Shown here in pieces: positions 1-9,168 of a DNA stretch of 40,242 nt. Origin of the DNA: Oppiella nova (lineage: Eukaryota > Arthropoda > Arachnida > Sarcoptiformes > Oppiidae); contig CAJPVJ010000102.1 of NCBI GenBank assembly GCA_905397405.1, positions 1 through 40,242 of the forward strand, in the 5' to 3' direction. Made by a program: the position numbers and the translations under genes. The notes beneath the pieces are model-generated. The model searched no databases. It was not told the DNA's origin and was given only the letters and a program-made list of their open reading frames with translations. Positions within the stretch are counted from its first letter, which is position 1. Each line of letters starts with the position of its first letter.

Positions 1-278
1 CCGCCATAACCTCCATATCCAATATACTTTCCATCGACAGTATAACAGCATTTAGTTCTTTGTCTCGTCCACGGATCCAATGGATATAATGGCAAATATT
101 TTGTGTATTTCTCTGATTTATGATTTGAATGAACAGTTGATGACATATACGGCGATAAAGTTGTAGAAAATTGAGTCACTTTTTGTCCATTTGTTAGCTT
201 TTCATCACAATTGATAGATATAATGTATAAGTATGCCATGATTGTACTAAAACTTGTAATCTTGATAATAGTTTGCAT
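1..278 (-). CDS. Partial secreted protein, 5' part only
   Basis: The minus-strand frame is open from an ATG at 278-276 to the window edge, about 92 codons with no stop; the 3' end lies outside. The N-terminus begins MQTIIKITSFSTIMAYLYII and has a hydrophobic segment ending near Cys residue 24, which looks like a signal peptide. A second in-frame ATG lies 13 codons later. The middle is Ser/Thr/Tyr-rich, followed by a Cys-Cys pair, and the visible end begins a Gly-Tyr run (GYGGYGG), as in the glycine-rich protein at 3084. It could be a cuticle, silk or antimicrobial-type secreted protein; no family is recognised. The upstream DNA is copied at 2248-2780. Confidence 0.6.
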   Translation of the reverse strand, partial: MQTIIKITSFSTIMAYLYIISINCDEKLTNGQKVTQFSTTLSPYMSSTVHSNHKSEKYTKYLPLYPLDPWTRQRTKCCYTVDGKYIGYGGYG

Positions 279-1209
279 TTTGTTGTAAAGTTTAGCACTA
301 ATTACAAATAATTATTGAGTGAAGTATCAATTTATAGGCAATTTTAATAAAAAATGACATTTTGTTAGCGATGTTTTAATTACTGTTGATTTTTATTGAA
401 CTCGTAAATGAAACTTGTACAATTTTATTGAACTTCAAAAGGTTACTGATTTTTACAACTTCTAGTTAAAAATATATACAAAACAAAGGTTTTTATAGCA
501 TTTAATAGTAGTATTTATTTAAATAAAAAGTTTCTAAAAATGGATTTTTTGTCGGAAAACAGCTAAACAAATACAATAATAACTATAATAAATGAAACAC
601 TGAACTTAAGTTTGAACCAAGAGCAGAAAAGAGTAGCGTTTTAGTGATTTTAAGTTATAAAACTTATTTTTCATTAAAATTTACTCGTTACAATAGTCAG
701 CGTAGTACAAATAACGTTAAGATTCATTTTTAAAAAACAAAATATCCAATTATTTTGAATAGATAAATATATAGTTTTTTGTTTTTGTATTTAATTAACA
801 TGTTTAAATGTGAACGTAAAATATGACTGTCCATTTTTGCAAAAACTCTGATTAGTGCAAACTAAATATTTGTTTCATAAAAAATGTATATTAATAAGGG
901 TCATTAGTATATGGTCATCCAATATATTTTATATTAAAGGGTCAGTAAATGAATGAGAATTATTTGTGAATTATGAATTTCAGGGATTTCTGTGAACAAA
1001 TCTTAGCGCTACAAACTTCGGACTTTGGTTTGAACCTTTATCAGTTTTAAAGTTTAAATTATAAAATAGTATTTAACTTAAATAATTAAAAATTCTTATT
1101 AAAAATATTATGGTAAACTTATGTCATTAAAATTACTATTTTAATAAATCAATTCATAAAATTTTAAATAAGTTACAAATTATGTAAACTTAGCCATAGT
1201 TTTAACTTA
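269..1209. repeat. Segmental duplication, copy A
   Basis: The first codons and upstream flank of the gene ending at 278 are repeated in the same orientation at 2248-2780. The homologous parts are 269-618 and 1037-1209. The two copies differ only by scattered substitutions and small indels; shared stretches include the sequence around 'cggaaaacagctaaacaaat'. Copy A is interrupted by the 418-bp insertion described separately. No coding potential is visible in the block beyond the first codons. Confidence 0.85.
619..1036. mobile_element. 418-bp insertion in copy A, hAT-like
   Basis: This stretch is absent from the paralogous copy B, which has one site (gttgtaacc, 2603-2611). In copy A the segment is bounded by direct repeats GTTTGAACC at 610-618 and 1028-1036. 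The inner ends are weakly inverted: AAGAGCAGAAAAGAGTAGCG on the left and CAAAGTCCGAAGTTTGTAGC on the right read on the other strand, sharing a GTAGCG core at a similar distance from the tip. A 8-9 bp target duplication with short inverted ends fits a non-autonomous hAT-type element. It has no transposase. A deletion in copy B between short repeats is the alternative. Confidence 0.55.
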
Positions 1210-1220
1210 AAACTTTTAAC

Positions 1221-1483
1221 ATATGAGGCTAGATAATATGATTAATACTTTTGTAAAATCTTCATTAAATACATGATAGCATACGCATCTTGCGACCACT
1301 CAAATATACTGTACACTACATTATAACAATTTTCACATATATGTAGATTAGTTAATACTAAAGGGTTCACAACTTATTAATAGAAAACACATACATTATA
1401 TTTGGGTAGTCGCAAGATGCGTTTGCAACACGTATTTAATGAAGATTTGACAAATGGATTATTCATATTATCTTGCTTCATAT
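1221..1483. repeat. Inverted repeat at the 3' end of the CUB-like gene
   Basis: The left arm (about 1221-1309, read on the plus strand) matches the reverse complement of the right arm (about 1393-1483) over roughly 90 bp with few mismatches, including the shared run AAATCTTCATTAAATAC. The loop is about 83 nt. The right arm is the last coding part of the CUB-like gene. The left arm is a copy of it turned around, and its own frame meets a TGA. Confidence 0.85.
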
Positions 1484-2238
1484 CGAGGTTATTGCACGGA
1501 ATCATATTGATCCTGATCTTCCACTTGCGGTCGATGTTATCGCCGTTCGTCACCACCGACAGCGCCACCGGATTGGCCGATCCGCGACCCATATCCACGT
1601 AAACTGTGGGCACAACAGGTGGTTAGCGGTGGAGAGGGAGGGGAGAGAGAGAGAGAGGGCTTACGGTGTTGGTTGTTGTTCTCGCCGCACAGAATGGGAA
1701 GGCGTTCGCCGACTGTCGTGCGCACCATAAAGGAGTCGGTCGCGCACTGGCCGTTCTCGTCCGGCTGAGCCAACGAGAACTCCTCGAAGTCTGCGGCCGA
1801 AGACATAAGAGAGTGTTTTCGGGAGAGAAACGCGAATACGAACCGAGTCTGAGTTGACAGACGTTGGGCTGTTTGTCGATCGTCACCTGACACGTGTTGG
1901 TGCCGCTGTCGGTGCGCGGGAACAGCTTGTTCACGAAGATGGTCTCATTCTCTATGGTTCGTCCGCCGCACGTGAACTTGAAGTTGCAACAGACGAACTC
2001 GGAGGCGCACGTGCCGTCGGGAGTGCCGGAACGGGCGAGGCAGTCGTTCGGCGCGAGACACGCGCCGGGAGTGTACTCCGACTCCGTACGGCACGGACTG
2101 TTCTTGTACTCCGACTCCGTAGTGCACTCACCGAACACGACGGCCAGCAGACAGAGCGCGGGTAAGAGAAACGACGGACGGATCTGTCGGCAGAAAAGCG
2201 TGACTTTCGGTTCGCGGAGCTCTCAGAATACAAACCAT
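1377..2238 (-). CDS. Secreted CUB-like protein, arthropod family
   Basis: Four exons are proposed: 2238-2236 (ATG only), 2183-1844, 1790-1665 and 1603-1377, giving 231 residues. Exon 1 is the least certain: ATG followed by donor GTTTGT makes a start of MIRPSFLLPALCLLAVVFGE, a typical signal peptide, after a 52-bp intron. The other introns are 53 and 61 bp, both phase 1. The mature part opens with a short Cys-rich module (CLAPNDCLARSGTPDG, then VCC) followed by a CUB-like domain with CGG, CQLRLDFEEF, LPILCGENNNQH and YVDMGRG motifs. This order matches a family of secreted CUB-type proteins common in arthropods; their function is unknown. The last ~30 residues lie in the inverted repeat and look unlike the family, so the C-terminus may be truncated. 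Confidence 0.75.
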
Positions 2239-2247
2239 TGTATTATA

Positions 2248-2780
2248 TAGTTTGCATTTTGTTGTCAAGTTTAGCACTAATCTAATTACAAATAATTATT
2301 GAGTGAAGTATCAATTTATAATCAATTTTAATAAAATGACATTTTGTTAGCGATGTTTTAATTACTTTTGATTTTTATTGAACTTGTAAATGAAACTTGT
2401 ACAATTTTATTGAACTTCAAAAGGTTACTGATTTTTACAACTTCTAGTAAAAAATATATACAAAACAAAGGTTTTTTTTATAGCATCTAATAGTATTTAT
2501 TTGTATTTATTTAAATAAAAAGTTTCTAAAAATGGATTTTTTTGTCGGAAAACAGCTAAACAAATACAATAATAACTATAATAAATGAAACACTGAACTT
2601 AAGTTGTAACCTTTATAAGTTTTAAAGTTTAAATTATAAACTAGTATATAACTTAAATAATTAAAAATTCTAATTAAAAATATTATGTAAATTTATTTCA
2701 TTAAAATTACTATTTTAATAAATCAATTCATAAGATTTTAAATAAGTTATAAATTATGTAAACTTAGCCATAGTTTAAAA
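2248..2780. repeat. Segmental duplication, copy B (empty site)
   Basis: This is the second copy of the upstream block found at 269-1209, without the 418-bp insertion. The match starts at the sequence equivalent to the first codons of the gene at 278, where copy B has ATG CAA ACT ATA TAA, an immediate stop. It now forms the 5' flank of the CUB-like gene. It carries no long open frame. Confidence 0.85.
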
Positions 2781-2975
2781 TTACAATAAACTAGGAAAAT
2801 AAAAAAATAATTTAAAGTTTATTCAATCCATTATACAATGAAACGGAAAGTTCTCTAAACTTTATTCTTGAACTTCAGACCAAACAAAACAAATAATATT
2901 TACATACTGTCTGTTCACATAACTTATTCACTATATTATCATGTAATCAATGGTAATATCAAATCATTTTTTGGG

Positions 2976-2983
2976 TATAAATA
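2976..2983 (+). promoter_or_regulatory. TATA box of the glycine-rich gene
   Basis: TATAAATA lies 32 bp upstream of an initiator-like TCACTT whose A is at 3008. This is the usual spacing for a focused arthropod promoter. It predicts a 5' UTR of about 75 nt before the ATG at 3084. Confidence 0.65.
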
Positions 2984-3083
2984 CCGGTATAAAGTTTCTC
3001 GAGACTCACTTATTCCTAAAGTCTCTAAAAAGTTATAAAAAATTTTAAAACTTGTGACCAGTTTTGTGTAAAAGTTCATAAAA

Positions 3084-3455
3084 ATGGCAAAAACTTTGAC
3101 ATTCATCTTAATATCACTGCTATTTGTATCGCTTGAATGGTGCGGCTGTCAAGAGATAGGCAACGATAGGGAGACCGAAATTATTGGACAAAACCGACCG
3201 CAACCTCAACCCTTGGACCCAAACAGCCAACAAAGTGGACAGTACTGGGGTTACCCGGGTTTTAGGAGGCGCTGGTGGGGCGGCGGGTATGGCGGTGGCT
3301 TTGGTTATGGCAGGCCGTGGGGCGGCGGCGGGTGGGGAGGTTATGGTGGTGGCTATAATCCGTACGGTGTCTACGGTGGCGGCTATGGAGGTTATGGTGG
3401 CGGTGGCTGGTTCGGTGCGTTGAATAAACAGGGTAATAATAATAATAAACAATAG
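3084..3455 (+). CDS. Secreted glycine/tyrosine-rich protein
   Basis: A single open frame of 123 residues. Residues 1-22 (MAKTLTFILISLLFVSLEWC) form a clear signal peptide. A polar linker rich in Gln, Asn and Pro follows. From about residue 60 the protein is Gly-rich with Tyr, Trp and Arg, built of GGGYGG, GYGGGY and WGGGGW units, and it ends in an Asn-rich tail. Such composition is seen in arthropod cuticle proteins, silk-like proteins and glycine-rich antimicrobial peptides, and sequence alone does not separate these. A TATA box upstream and AATAAA signals at 3553-3558 and 3574-3579 frame a compact intronless gene. It shares the GYGGYGG theme with the partial gene at 1-278. Confidence 0.8.
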   Translation: MAKTLTFILISLLFVSLEWCGCQEIGNDRETEIIGQNRPQPQPLDPNSQQSGQYWGYPGFRRRWWGGGYGGGFGYGRPWGGGGWGGYGGGYNPYGVYGGGYGGYGGGGWFGALNKQGNNNNKQ

Positions 3456-3625
3456 CAATACTATTCATAATATAATTATTATTTCATAAATTAATTAATC
3501 GCAATCCCATTACACATTGATTTGGCACTAATTGTATGATTAAAAAATGTTTAATAAATTAAAATCGTATCAAAATAAATGTATTATACAATTAAAAGCG
3601 AGTATTAAAAAATTTTAAAAAAGCA

Positions 3626-3631
3626 TTTATT
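3626..3631 (-). terminator. Poly(A) signal overlapping the ATAD5 stop
   Basis: On the minus strand the stop codon TGA (3633-3631) runs directly into AATAAA. The first A of the signal is the last base of the stop, so the 3' UTR must be very short. The convergent glycine-rich gene ends only 175 bp away. Confidence 0.6.
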
Positions 3632-5784
3632 CAATCGTAAAAATCTATATCAATGACGGGAACGGTATCCTCGGGTTCACCCGACACTCGTGTCGACACA
3701 AACTTTGTTTGCGACGAGAAAACGGACATTAATTGCGATTTAATGGTGTCGTCGATATAGAGACCGCATGAGTCCAAGTGATGCATAAATCGGCGCGACT
3801 TTCGCGAGTGATTGGCCGTCACTGAGCGCCGTATGGTCTCCGACTCGCATATGAACGCAATGTATGGACAATAATCTAACAAAACGTTTCGTTTGCTTAC
3901 ATTCGGCGCCAGATATCGAGATATACTCCTCACGGACTCGTAATCCGACAACTGATCCAACTCTTGAATCTCAGGTGTTTTATAATTACTGTAAATCTTA
4001 TCATTCAATTCGTTCAGTGTGTTGATCACCACTTTAGCCAATGCCGCGCTTTGCATGTTATCCTCGATGAAAGTGGGCTTACATTTCATCCAATGGTCTC
4101 GACTTTGAGAAGCGCTAAGAATCTTAAAGTTTGTTTCCAACAAATCTGATAATAGCAATGAACTATAGTATGAATTAATGTCTGATTTGACCACTAAATC
4201 GTCGCACGAGTCATCCGATTCATGAAATCCCTGGTAATCACTGCCGCGAAACTGCAACTCATTAATACAACGTCTGATATCATTGCCGTAAGTATGGGAC
4301 AAATGTTTGCAATAGTTTTCACTCAATTCCTGTCGATTATCACTAAACTCTTTGTCGCATATACTCCGCAACGCGTCCACCGTTTCCGTTGCGTCCGGTT
4401 TATTGAGCGCTAATATCTGTAACCCATTCACGCAGTCCTGAATGTAGGGCACGAACTGAGTGGCCGTTAGGATCACCGGCTTTCTGGTCATCGCTTTAAT
4501 CCGATTGAATGCACTCCAGAAGCCATTCAAGTCCTCGTCGACCATCACATCGATGTCGTCGAACAGAATCAACGAATTCGTGGCGATCGACAGGACTTTC
4601 GGCGAGAATATCGTCGGACAGTCGTTGGCGGCCACCGATTCGCTCGCCTCCGACTTCTGGCTCTCATTCTTATCCACTTTCGGCTCAATTATCTGTAGTT
4701 CACTGCCATTCGTCGCACTCTTCGGCACACTATTCGTCTGTTTCGCGAAATAATTTAAGATTCCTTTGGGTTTCGACTTTTTGCTCTTCATTTGATTCAT
4801 CAGTGGTTTCGCGCTATTGTTGGCCACAGACGTGAAGTACGAGTGGATAGTATTGGTCGACGTCTGAGCCGATGACTCCTTATTCTTCTGCATGTGATGC
4901 GATTGCGTGGCTTCGCCTAAAATCTTCGACACTATCCTCCCGTTCCTCTTCATCGAGGCGTTCAGTTCCAGCACTTCATACCTCAGCTCTTCGGCCACCG
5001 CGTAGATCAGCGACGTCTTGCCGGCGCCGGTCGGCCCGCATATCATAAGACACGCGTTCGTGTCGTCCAGACTGTCCAACGCCTCCGAGTCCTCGTCATC
5101 GCTGTGGACAGCCGTCTGCCGGCGCTGTTTGTCGGGCTGTCTGTCGTTCCAGTCCTCCAGCCATGACTTCAACCGATTCACCGCAACCTTATGTCCGATC
5201 ACTTCGGAACTGGTCATCGGTTTGTATTTCTCTGTCCACAGGAAGTACTCCCTCTGCTCTTCCAGTGACACCACTGTCTCCACCGCTTCGTGCGAACAGA
5301 TCTGCGACGACGACCCGTTATCCTCGCCTATGATCTCAATCTCATCATCCGTTGACTGCTGCCCACCACTCGTGTCCACCCAATAATCAATTGTATTGCT
5401 GTTCTCCTCGACAACCGCCGCGACCACCGACTCGTGAGTTTTGCCCACACCTTCAGCGGCACTCTCATTATCATCGCAATTGATGCCATCGTTTGTGTCC
5501 TCATTATAGCGCACCTTCTTATCGACGTCTTCGGTCTTATGTCTCAACCGCTGACTCCTTCTGCACTCCGTCTCCGCGTTAATCTCATTCTCTTTGAGTC
5601 CATTCGCGGCCGCAGTCTTCGCGTGTTTCGTCCTCTTCGGTGTCTTCAGGGTCTTCGGCAACCCCTTCTTCTTGCGCTTCAACTTCTCCACCATTTGTCG
5701 CCCACTCTTCCCATCACTGCATTTGTTTGTCGCGAAGGCGAAGATCGGCGCCAATTTGGTCTCATTCGTCGCTTCCGTAGACAT
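3631..5784 (-). CDS. ATAD5: ATAD5/Elg1-like PCNA-unloading clamp ATPase
   Basis: One intronless frame of 717 residues. ATAD5 (Elg1) replaces RFC1 in an RFC-like complex that removes PCNA from replicated chromatin in the nucleus. The N-terminus (about 1-180) is basic then acidic and looks disordered. An RFC1-like W-EKY-P motif (FLWTEKYKPM, ~181-190) and a V-GHK segment precede the AAA+ core. Walker A is GPTGAGKT at 250-257. An ATQSHH motif follows at ~291-296, characteristic of ATAD5 rather than RFC1. The Walker B region is LILFDDID at 405-412, then RKPVILTATQ. Between the Walker motifs are two PCNA-box-like sites, TIHSYF (~312) and GILNYF (~341). Human ATAD5 has a much longer N-terminus; this form is nearer yeast Elg1 in size. 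It is divergent from DONSON. Confidence 0.9.
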   Translation of the reverse strand: MSTEATNETKLAPIFAFATNKCSDGKSGRQMVEKLKRKKKGLPKTLKTPKRTKHAKTAAANGLKENEINAETECRRSQRLRHKTEDVDKKVRYNEDTNDGINCDDNESAAEGVGKTHESVVAAVVEENSNTIDYWVDTSGGQQSTDDEIEIIGEDNGSSSQICSHEAVETVVSLEEQREYFLWTEKYKPMTSSEVIGHKVAVNRLKSWLEDWNDRQPDKQRRQTAVHSDDEDSEALDSLDDTNACLMICGPTGAGKTSLIYAVAEELRYEVLELNASMKRNGRIVSKILGEATQSHHMQKNKESSAQTSTNTIHSYFTSVANNSAKPLMNQMKSKKSKPKGILNYFAKQTNSVPKSATNGSELQIIEPKVDKNESQKSEASESVAANDCPTIFSPKVLSIATNSLILFDDIDVMVDEDLNGFWSAFNRIKAMTRKPVILTATQFVPYIQDCVNGLQILALNKPDATETVDALRSICDKEFSDNRQELSENYCKHLSHTYGNDIRRCINELQFRGSDYQGFHESDDSCDDLVVKSDINSYYSSLLLSDLLETNFKILSASQSRDHWMKCKPTFIEDNMQSAALAKVVINTLNELNDKIYSNYKTPEIQELDQLSDYESVRSISRYLAPNVSKRNVLLDYCPYIAFICESETIRRSVTANHSRKSRRFMHHLDSCGLYIDDTIKSQLMSVFSSQTKFVSTRVSGEPEDTVPVIDIDFYD

Positions 5785-5897
5785 TCCTCCGCGGTTTCAG
5801 TGATAATTCAAAAAAACTAAAATCCAATTAAAAAACACAATTAAAACCTAAACACAAAAACCAATAATTTGTTTGCCGTTTGTTTGCCAAACAATTT

Positions 5898-5905
5898 GCG
5901 CCAAA
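5898..5905. promoter_or_regulatory. E2F consensus site
   Basis: GCGCCAAA is the exact reverse complement of the E2F consensus TTTGGCGC. It sits in TTTGCGCCAAA, about 115 bp upstream of the ATAD5 start. E2F drives S-phase genes in animals, which fits both neighbours. Confidence 0.55.
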
Positions 5906-6202
5906 CACTACTCGTGTCCACAAATAACGTTACACTTTCTCGTGCGCCCATAAACAACGTTACGGAGTGAGTGTGTGTTGTCAATATTTCACGCATTCAT
6001 TGTGTGCTTAAAACTAACGCTTAATTTAATCGCCAATTAATTACTCATTTAAAGCAAAGCAATCGTTAATCACATGACAATCAATGGTTTGTTTGGGAGG
6101 ACGTGGTGGCGAAATACAGTATATAATATATATGCGGTATTTGTGTGCAACTGAATGGGGGTTCCCAGTGATGGCGAGCAACCATTTGATTTGTTGACAC
6201 CA

Positions 6203-6212
6203 TTGGCGCCAA
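6203..6212. promoter_or_regulatory. Palindromic E2F-like site
   Basis: TTGGCGCCAA is a perfect palindrome of the E2F half-site core, 188 bp upstream of the DONSON start. It lacks only the third T of the full consensus on each side. Confidence 0.45.
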
Positions 6213-6399
6213 TAGTCAAAGGAGTGGCGCTTTTGTGTGCGAAAAGCCATTCAATACAGTGATCGCAAGCCTTCATACCATATGCCATACATATGCACCC
6301 AATCTGATCATCACTTCATTGGGTCCGCACTCTTGTACGACACATCTGTGCCCTTAGATTGGCATCCATTTCATCGATTAAGACATTTATTATCATCAA

Positions 6400-8247
6400 A
6401 TGGAGAGCCAATCCAAGAGGAAGTTATCACCCATTAGTCCGCAGTTCATGAAGCCGTCGGATGTGTTCAAAAAGCGCAAACAGAAACAATTGTCTCATTC
6501 CTCTCAGTCGCCATCGAAGGTGTCACCGGCCAAGACATGCGCCTACTCTCCGCTCAAGTGTCTCGAGAACTACGCGAACCCCACGGCGTCGCCGGCGAAG
6601 ACATTCTCGCCGTTCCGCCAGAAGCGGAGTCCCAAACGGATCCGCAACGCCTTTCCCATCAAGAAGTCGTCGCCGAAAGGCAAACGAAAGCTCAACTTCC
6701 AGACCATCACCGACACGTTCAACGTCTTCAGCATCGATGAGAACGCCAACATCGAGTCGACGGCGGCCCACACGTCGGCCACCGGCGCCGCCAATGGCCC
6801 GCATAATAGGGACACAAAACAGCATCTCATTGACTGGACGCTGAAGACGCGGATCAGATTCGTGTCGAGCAAAGCGTTTGGCTTTCGCGGCAGCTTTCGG
6901 GCCACCGAAGAGTCGGCGGGTATCAGCGGTTTCGTGCGCTGTCTGTCCGGTCAAGTGGGCGCCGGTGGCCCTACGGATCAGCCAATAGGCGCCGGCTGTG
7001 CGGAACAGACCTCACCTCAAGACTCGATGGACACGAGTTTCGCGGCCCAACTCCACAAGCAGTGCCTCGTTTGGCAGCACCCGTGCCTCCCGTGGCTGAC
7101 GCTATTCCCGCGCAACGAGAACCCGAAGCCCGGGGCGCCGGTGCCGTCGAAAGCGCCCACCTTTTCGATAGCGCCCAACACGCCCCTCGCCGACGCCCTG
7201 CACACCGATTGGTGCAAAAGCGTGAAGTCGTTGTACCAGTTGCTCAAAGCCAAGCACTGCCCCTACTTCTACGTGTGCGCCAACTCGTTCACCGTACTGT
7301 TCCGCGCGTCGGGTGTAGCCGACTCGGACGACATCCACGCCCTCATGACCCCCACGACCACCGGCTTTAGGAAGTTGTTGACCGACGACGGCATCAACTT
7401 TTCGATGCCCTTCTGCGACAACAATACGCCGCCCGTTATGGCCGACGACATGACGTCCGGTTTTGTGAGCATTAACTCGATGTCAGTCGTATCGGAAAGT
7501 GTGGATAAAACGCCTAAAACTCCGGATGTTTGCGATGGCGGTGAGGATAATGAGGAGCCGAACGCCTGGTTAGAGAGTCTCGGCTTAAGTCAACAGGACT
7601 TCCCGTCCCTGCAGTCTAAGCGCAAGAATCGGTATTTTAGGAAATGAGTTAAAATCTGTATTTTTTTTGCTAATTTATTCTTGTATTTCATGATCACCTG
7701 TAGGTGTCCACAGAATTCCGTGTCTAGAATGAAGTCATTAGTACTGATCAAAGGCATGTCAAACACGCAGCTATTCCTCAACTTCTTGCTGAACACGCGT
7801 CTATGTATCGCAAACAGTGGCCCACTAAGTGGTGTACCGCCGACACTGCTGTCCCCCACGGCCTTCCACGGCTCGGCACTGCAATCACTGAAAGTCAAGC
7901 AAACGGTGTCGGAGCTGACGGCCACCGAGTCGTACAATTGCCTGGAAGTGATGGGACCCATACTTCCCAACTGTCTGAACGGGTTGGTGGAGCTGCTGAA
8001 GCGGACGCACGGCTCGTTCAAGGGGTCGTTCGCCACCTACGAGCCCACGATGGCGTTCAGCGCCGTCACGGTGGCCAAGGAGGCCAACAACACGACGTCC
8101 AAAGCGTTCGCCATCGAGAACCTGAAGGACTGCGGACTCGACAAACAGTTTCTGGCGATTGTCTGCTCGGATGAGTCCAGAGCTCAAGAACCCATCAGCA
8201 AACTCGTGGCCAAGAACTCCATTATCTTATATAACCATAACTTTTAA
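6400..8247 (+). CDS. DONSON: DONSON, replication initiation/fork protein
   Basis: Two exons, 6400-7631 and 7704-8247, joined across a 72-bp phase-2 intron (donor CG|GTATTT, acceptor CTGTAG), give 591 residues, close to the vertebrate length. DONSON (Drosophila humpty dumpty) helps assemble the CMG helicase and protects forks in the nucleus. The first ~110 residues are basic and Ser/Pro-rich with SPAK and SPLK motifs, a plausible CDK target region. The conserved body begins at DWTLKTRIRFVSS and includes CLVWQHPCLPWLTLFPR, then TDWCKSVKSLYQLLK and CPYFYVCANSFTVLFRASG. Exon 2 carries LVLIKG, FLNFLLNTR and SGPLSGVPPTLLSPTAFHG, and ends near SIILYNHNF. An in-frame stop would follow if the intron were retained. 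An AATAAA lies at about 8391. Confidence 0.92.
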
Positions 8248-9168
8248 CATTTATTTATTTATATTTAATTAATTAGTCATTAATTTGTAATTTATTTATT
8301 ATTTCATTTAATTTATGGCAACAAACGTTTTTTGTTATAATACATAACACGATATCATTTTCATTGGAAAAAATAAAACTAAAAGTTTTGAATAAACATT
8401 GAGATTAAGTTTTTATGTTTTGAAAAAAATTATTCATACAGTGTATGAGCACTCAATTGTCAAATCCTATGTGTGTTTATCACAAGTTTTTTGTTTGACT
8501 TGAGTATAAATATGTATCAAAATGTGATTATAAAGTATAAATAACATATAAAACTAGGGTTAGGTGTATCATAAATAAAAAAAACAGCTATTATCTGGCG
8601 ATTATAAAACACGATTAACAGTGTTATCTCAGCAATCATACGAAACCCTATGAATGAACATTAAATGCCTGGGTACATTATAATATGCCTGGGTACTGTC
8701 AATAACTAAGCCAGGCACTAGTATTATGGCGTACATTATGGCGTACTCGATGGCGCCAGTGTCGGGCCACTCTCTCCAATCATTATTTTGCAGTGAATAC
8801 AGGTTTTGCAACGAGAAGTGCATTGTATTTGAATGGCGGCTATGAGTGTTCGTGTATCGCTTGATGGCAGGAAAAAAGTAATCGAGCGCTCGCTGTATGA
8901 CTGAATGGCTCGACTCTCTCGACTCGGCTCACAGTTCGCACTCATAGGACTGCATCGCTCGCCAGTGCACTGCCAGTAGTGAAGGCATTATCGCGTCGAC
9001 AGCACCAGCGAGTGAGCAGTGCTTTCCACAGTGTGTTGTTCACCGACACAGGCATACAGTGTATGCCATACACACAGCGACTGTATGCGAGTGTTATGTT
9101 CACCACAAGCATCGCTCACATACACCAGTGTTTCATAGACAACATCCTCCGCCACCTATACCTGAGGT
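8248..9168. other. DONSON 3' flank and osa upstream region
   Basis: There is no supported gene here. The left part is AT-rich with the DONSON poly(A) signal. Two small tandem duplications occur: ATGCCTGGGTAC at 8665-8676 and 8685-8696 (20-bp period), and ATTATGGCGTAC at 8723-8734 and 8735-8746. The right part (about 8880-9168) is less AT-rich and Ser-codon-like (tcgactc, cgctcgcc) and is probably osa promoter or 5' UTR. A TGA directly precedes the in-frame osa ATG. Confidence 0.5.

Larger units (their letters stand above)
5785..6399. promoter_or_regulatory. Bidirectional promoter of ATAD5 and DONSON
   Basis: This 615-bp spacer separates the two divergent start codons. It holds two E2F-type sites (listed separately) and a repeated AACGTTAC motif (in aaataacgttac near 5926 and aaacaacgttac near 5954). 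The short open frames in it have no recognisable protein character. Confidence 0.6.

Noticed and set aside
6523-6954. 143-codon minus-strand frame inside DONSON
   Set aside because: Shadow of the Ser/Pro/Lys-rich N-terminus of DONSON.
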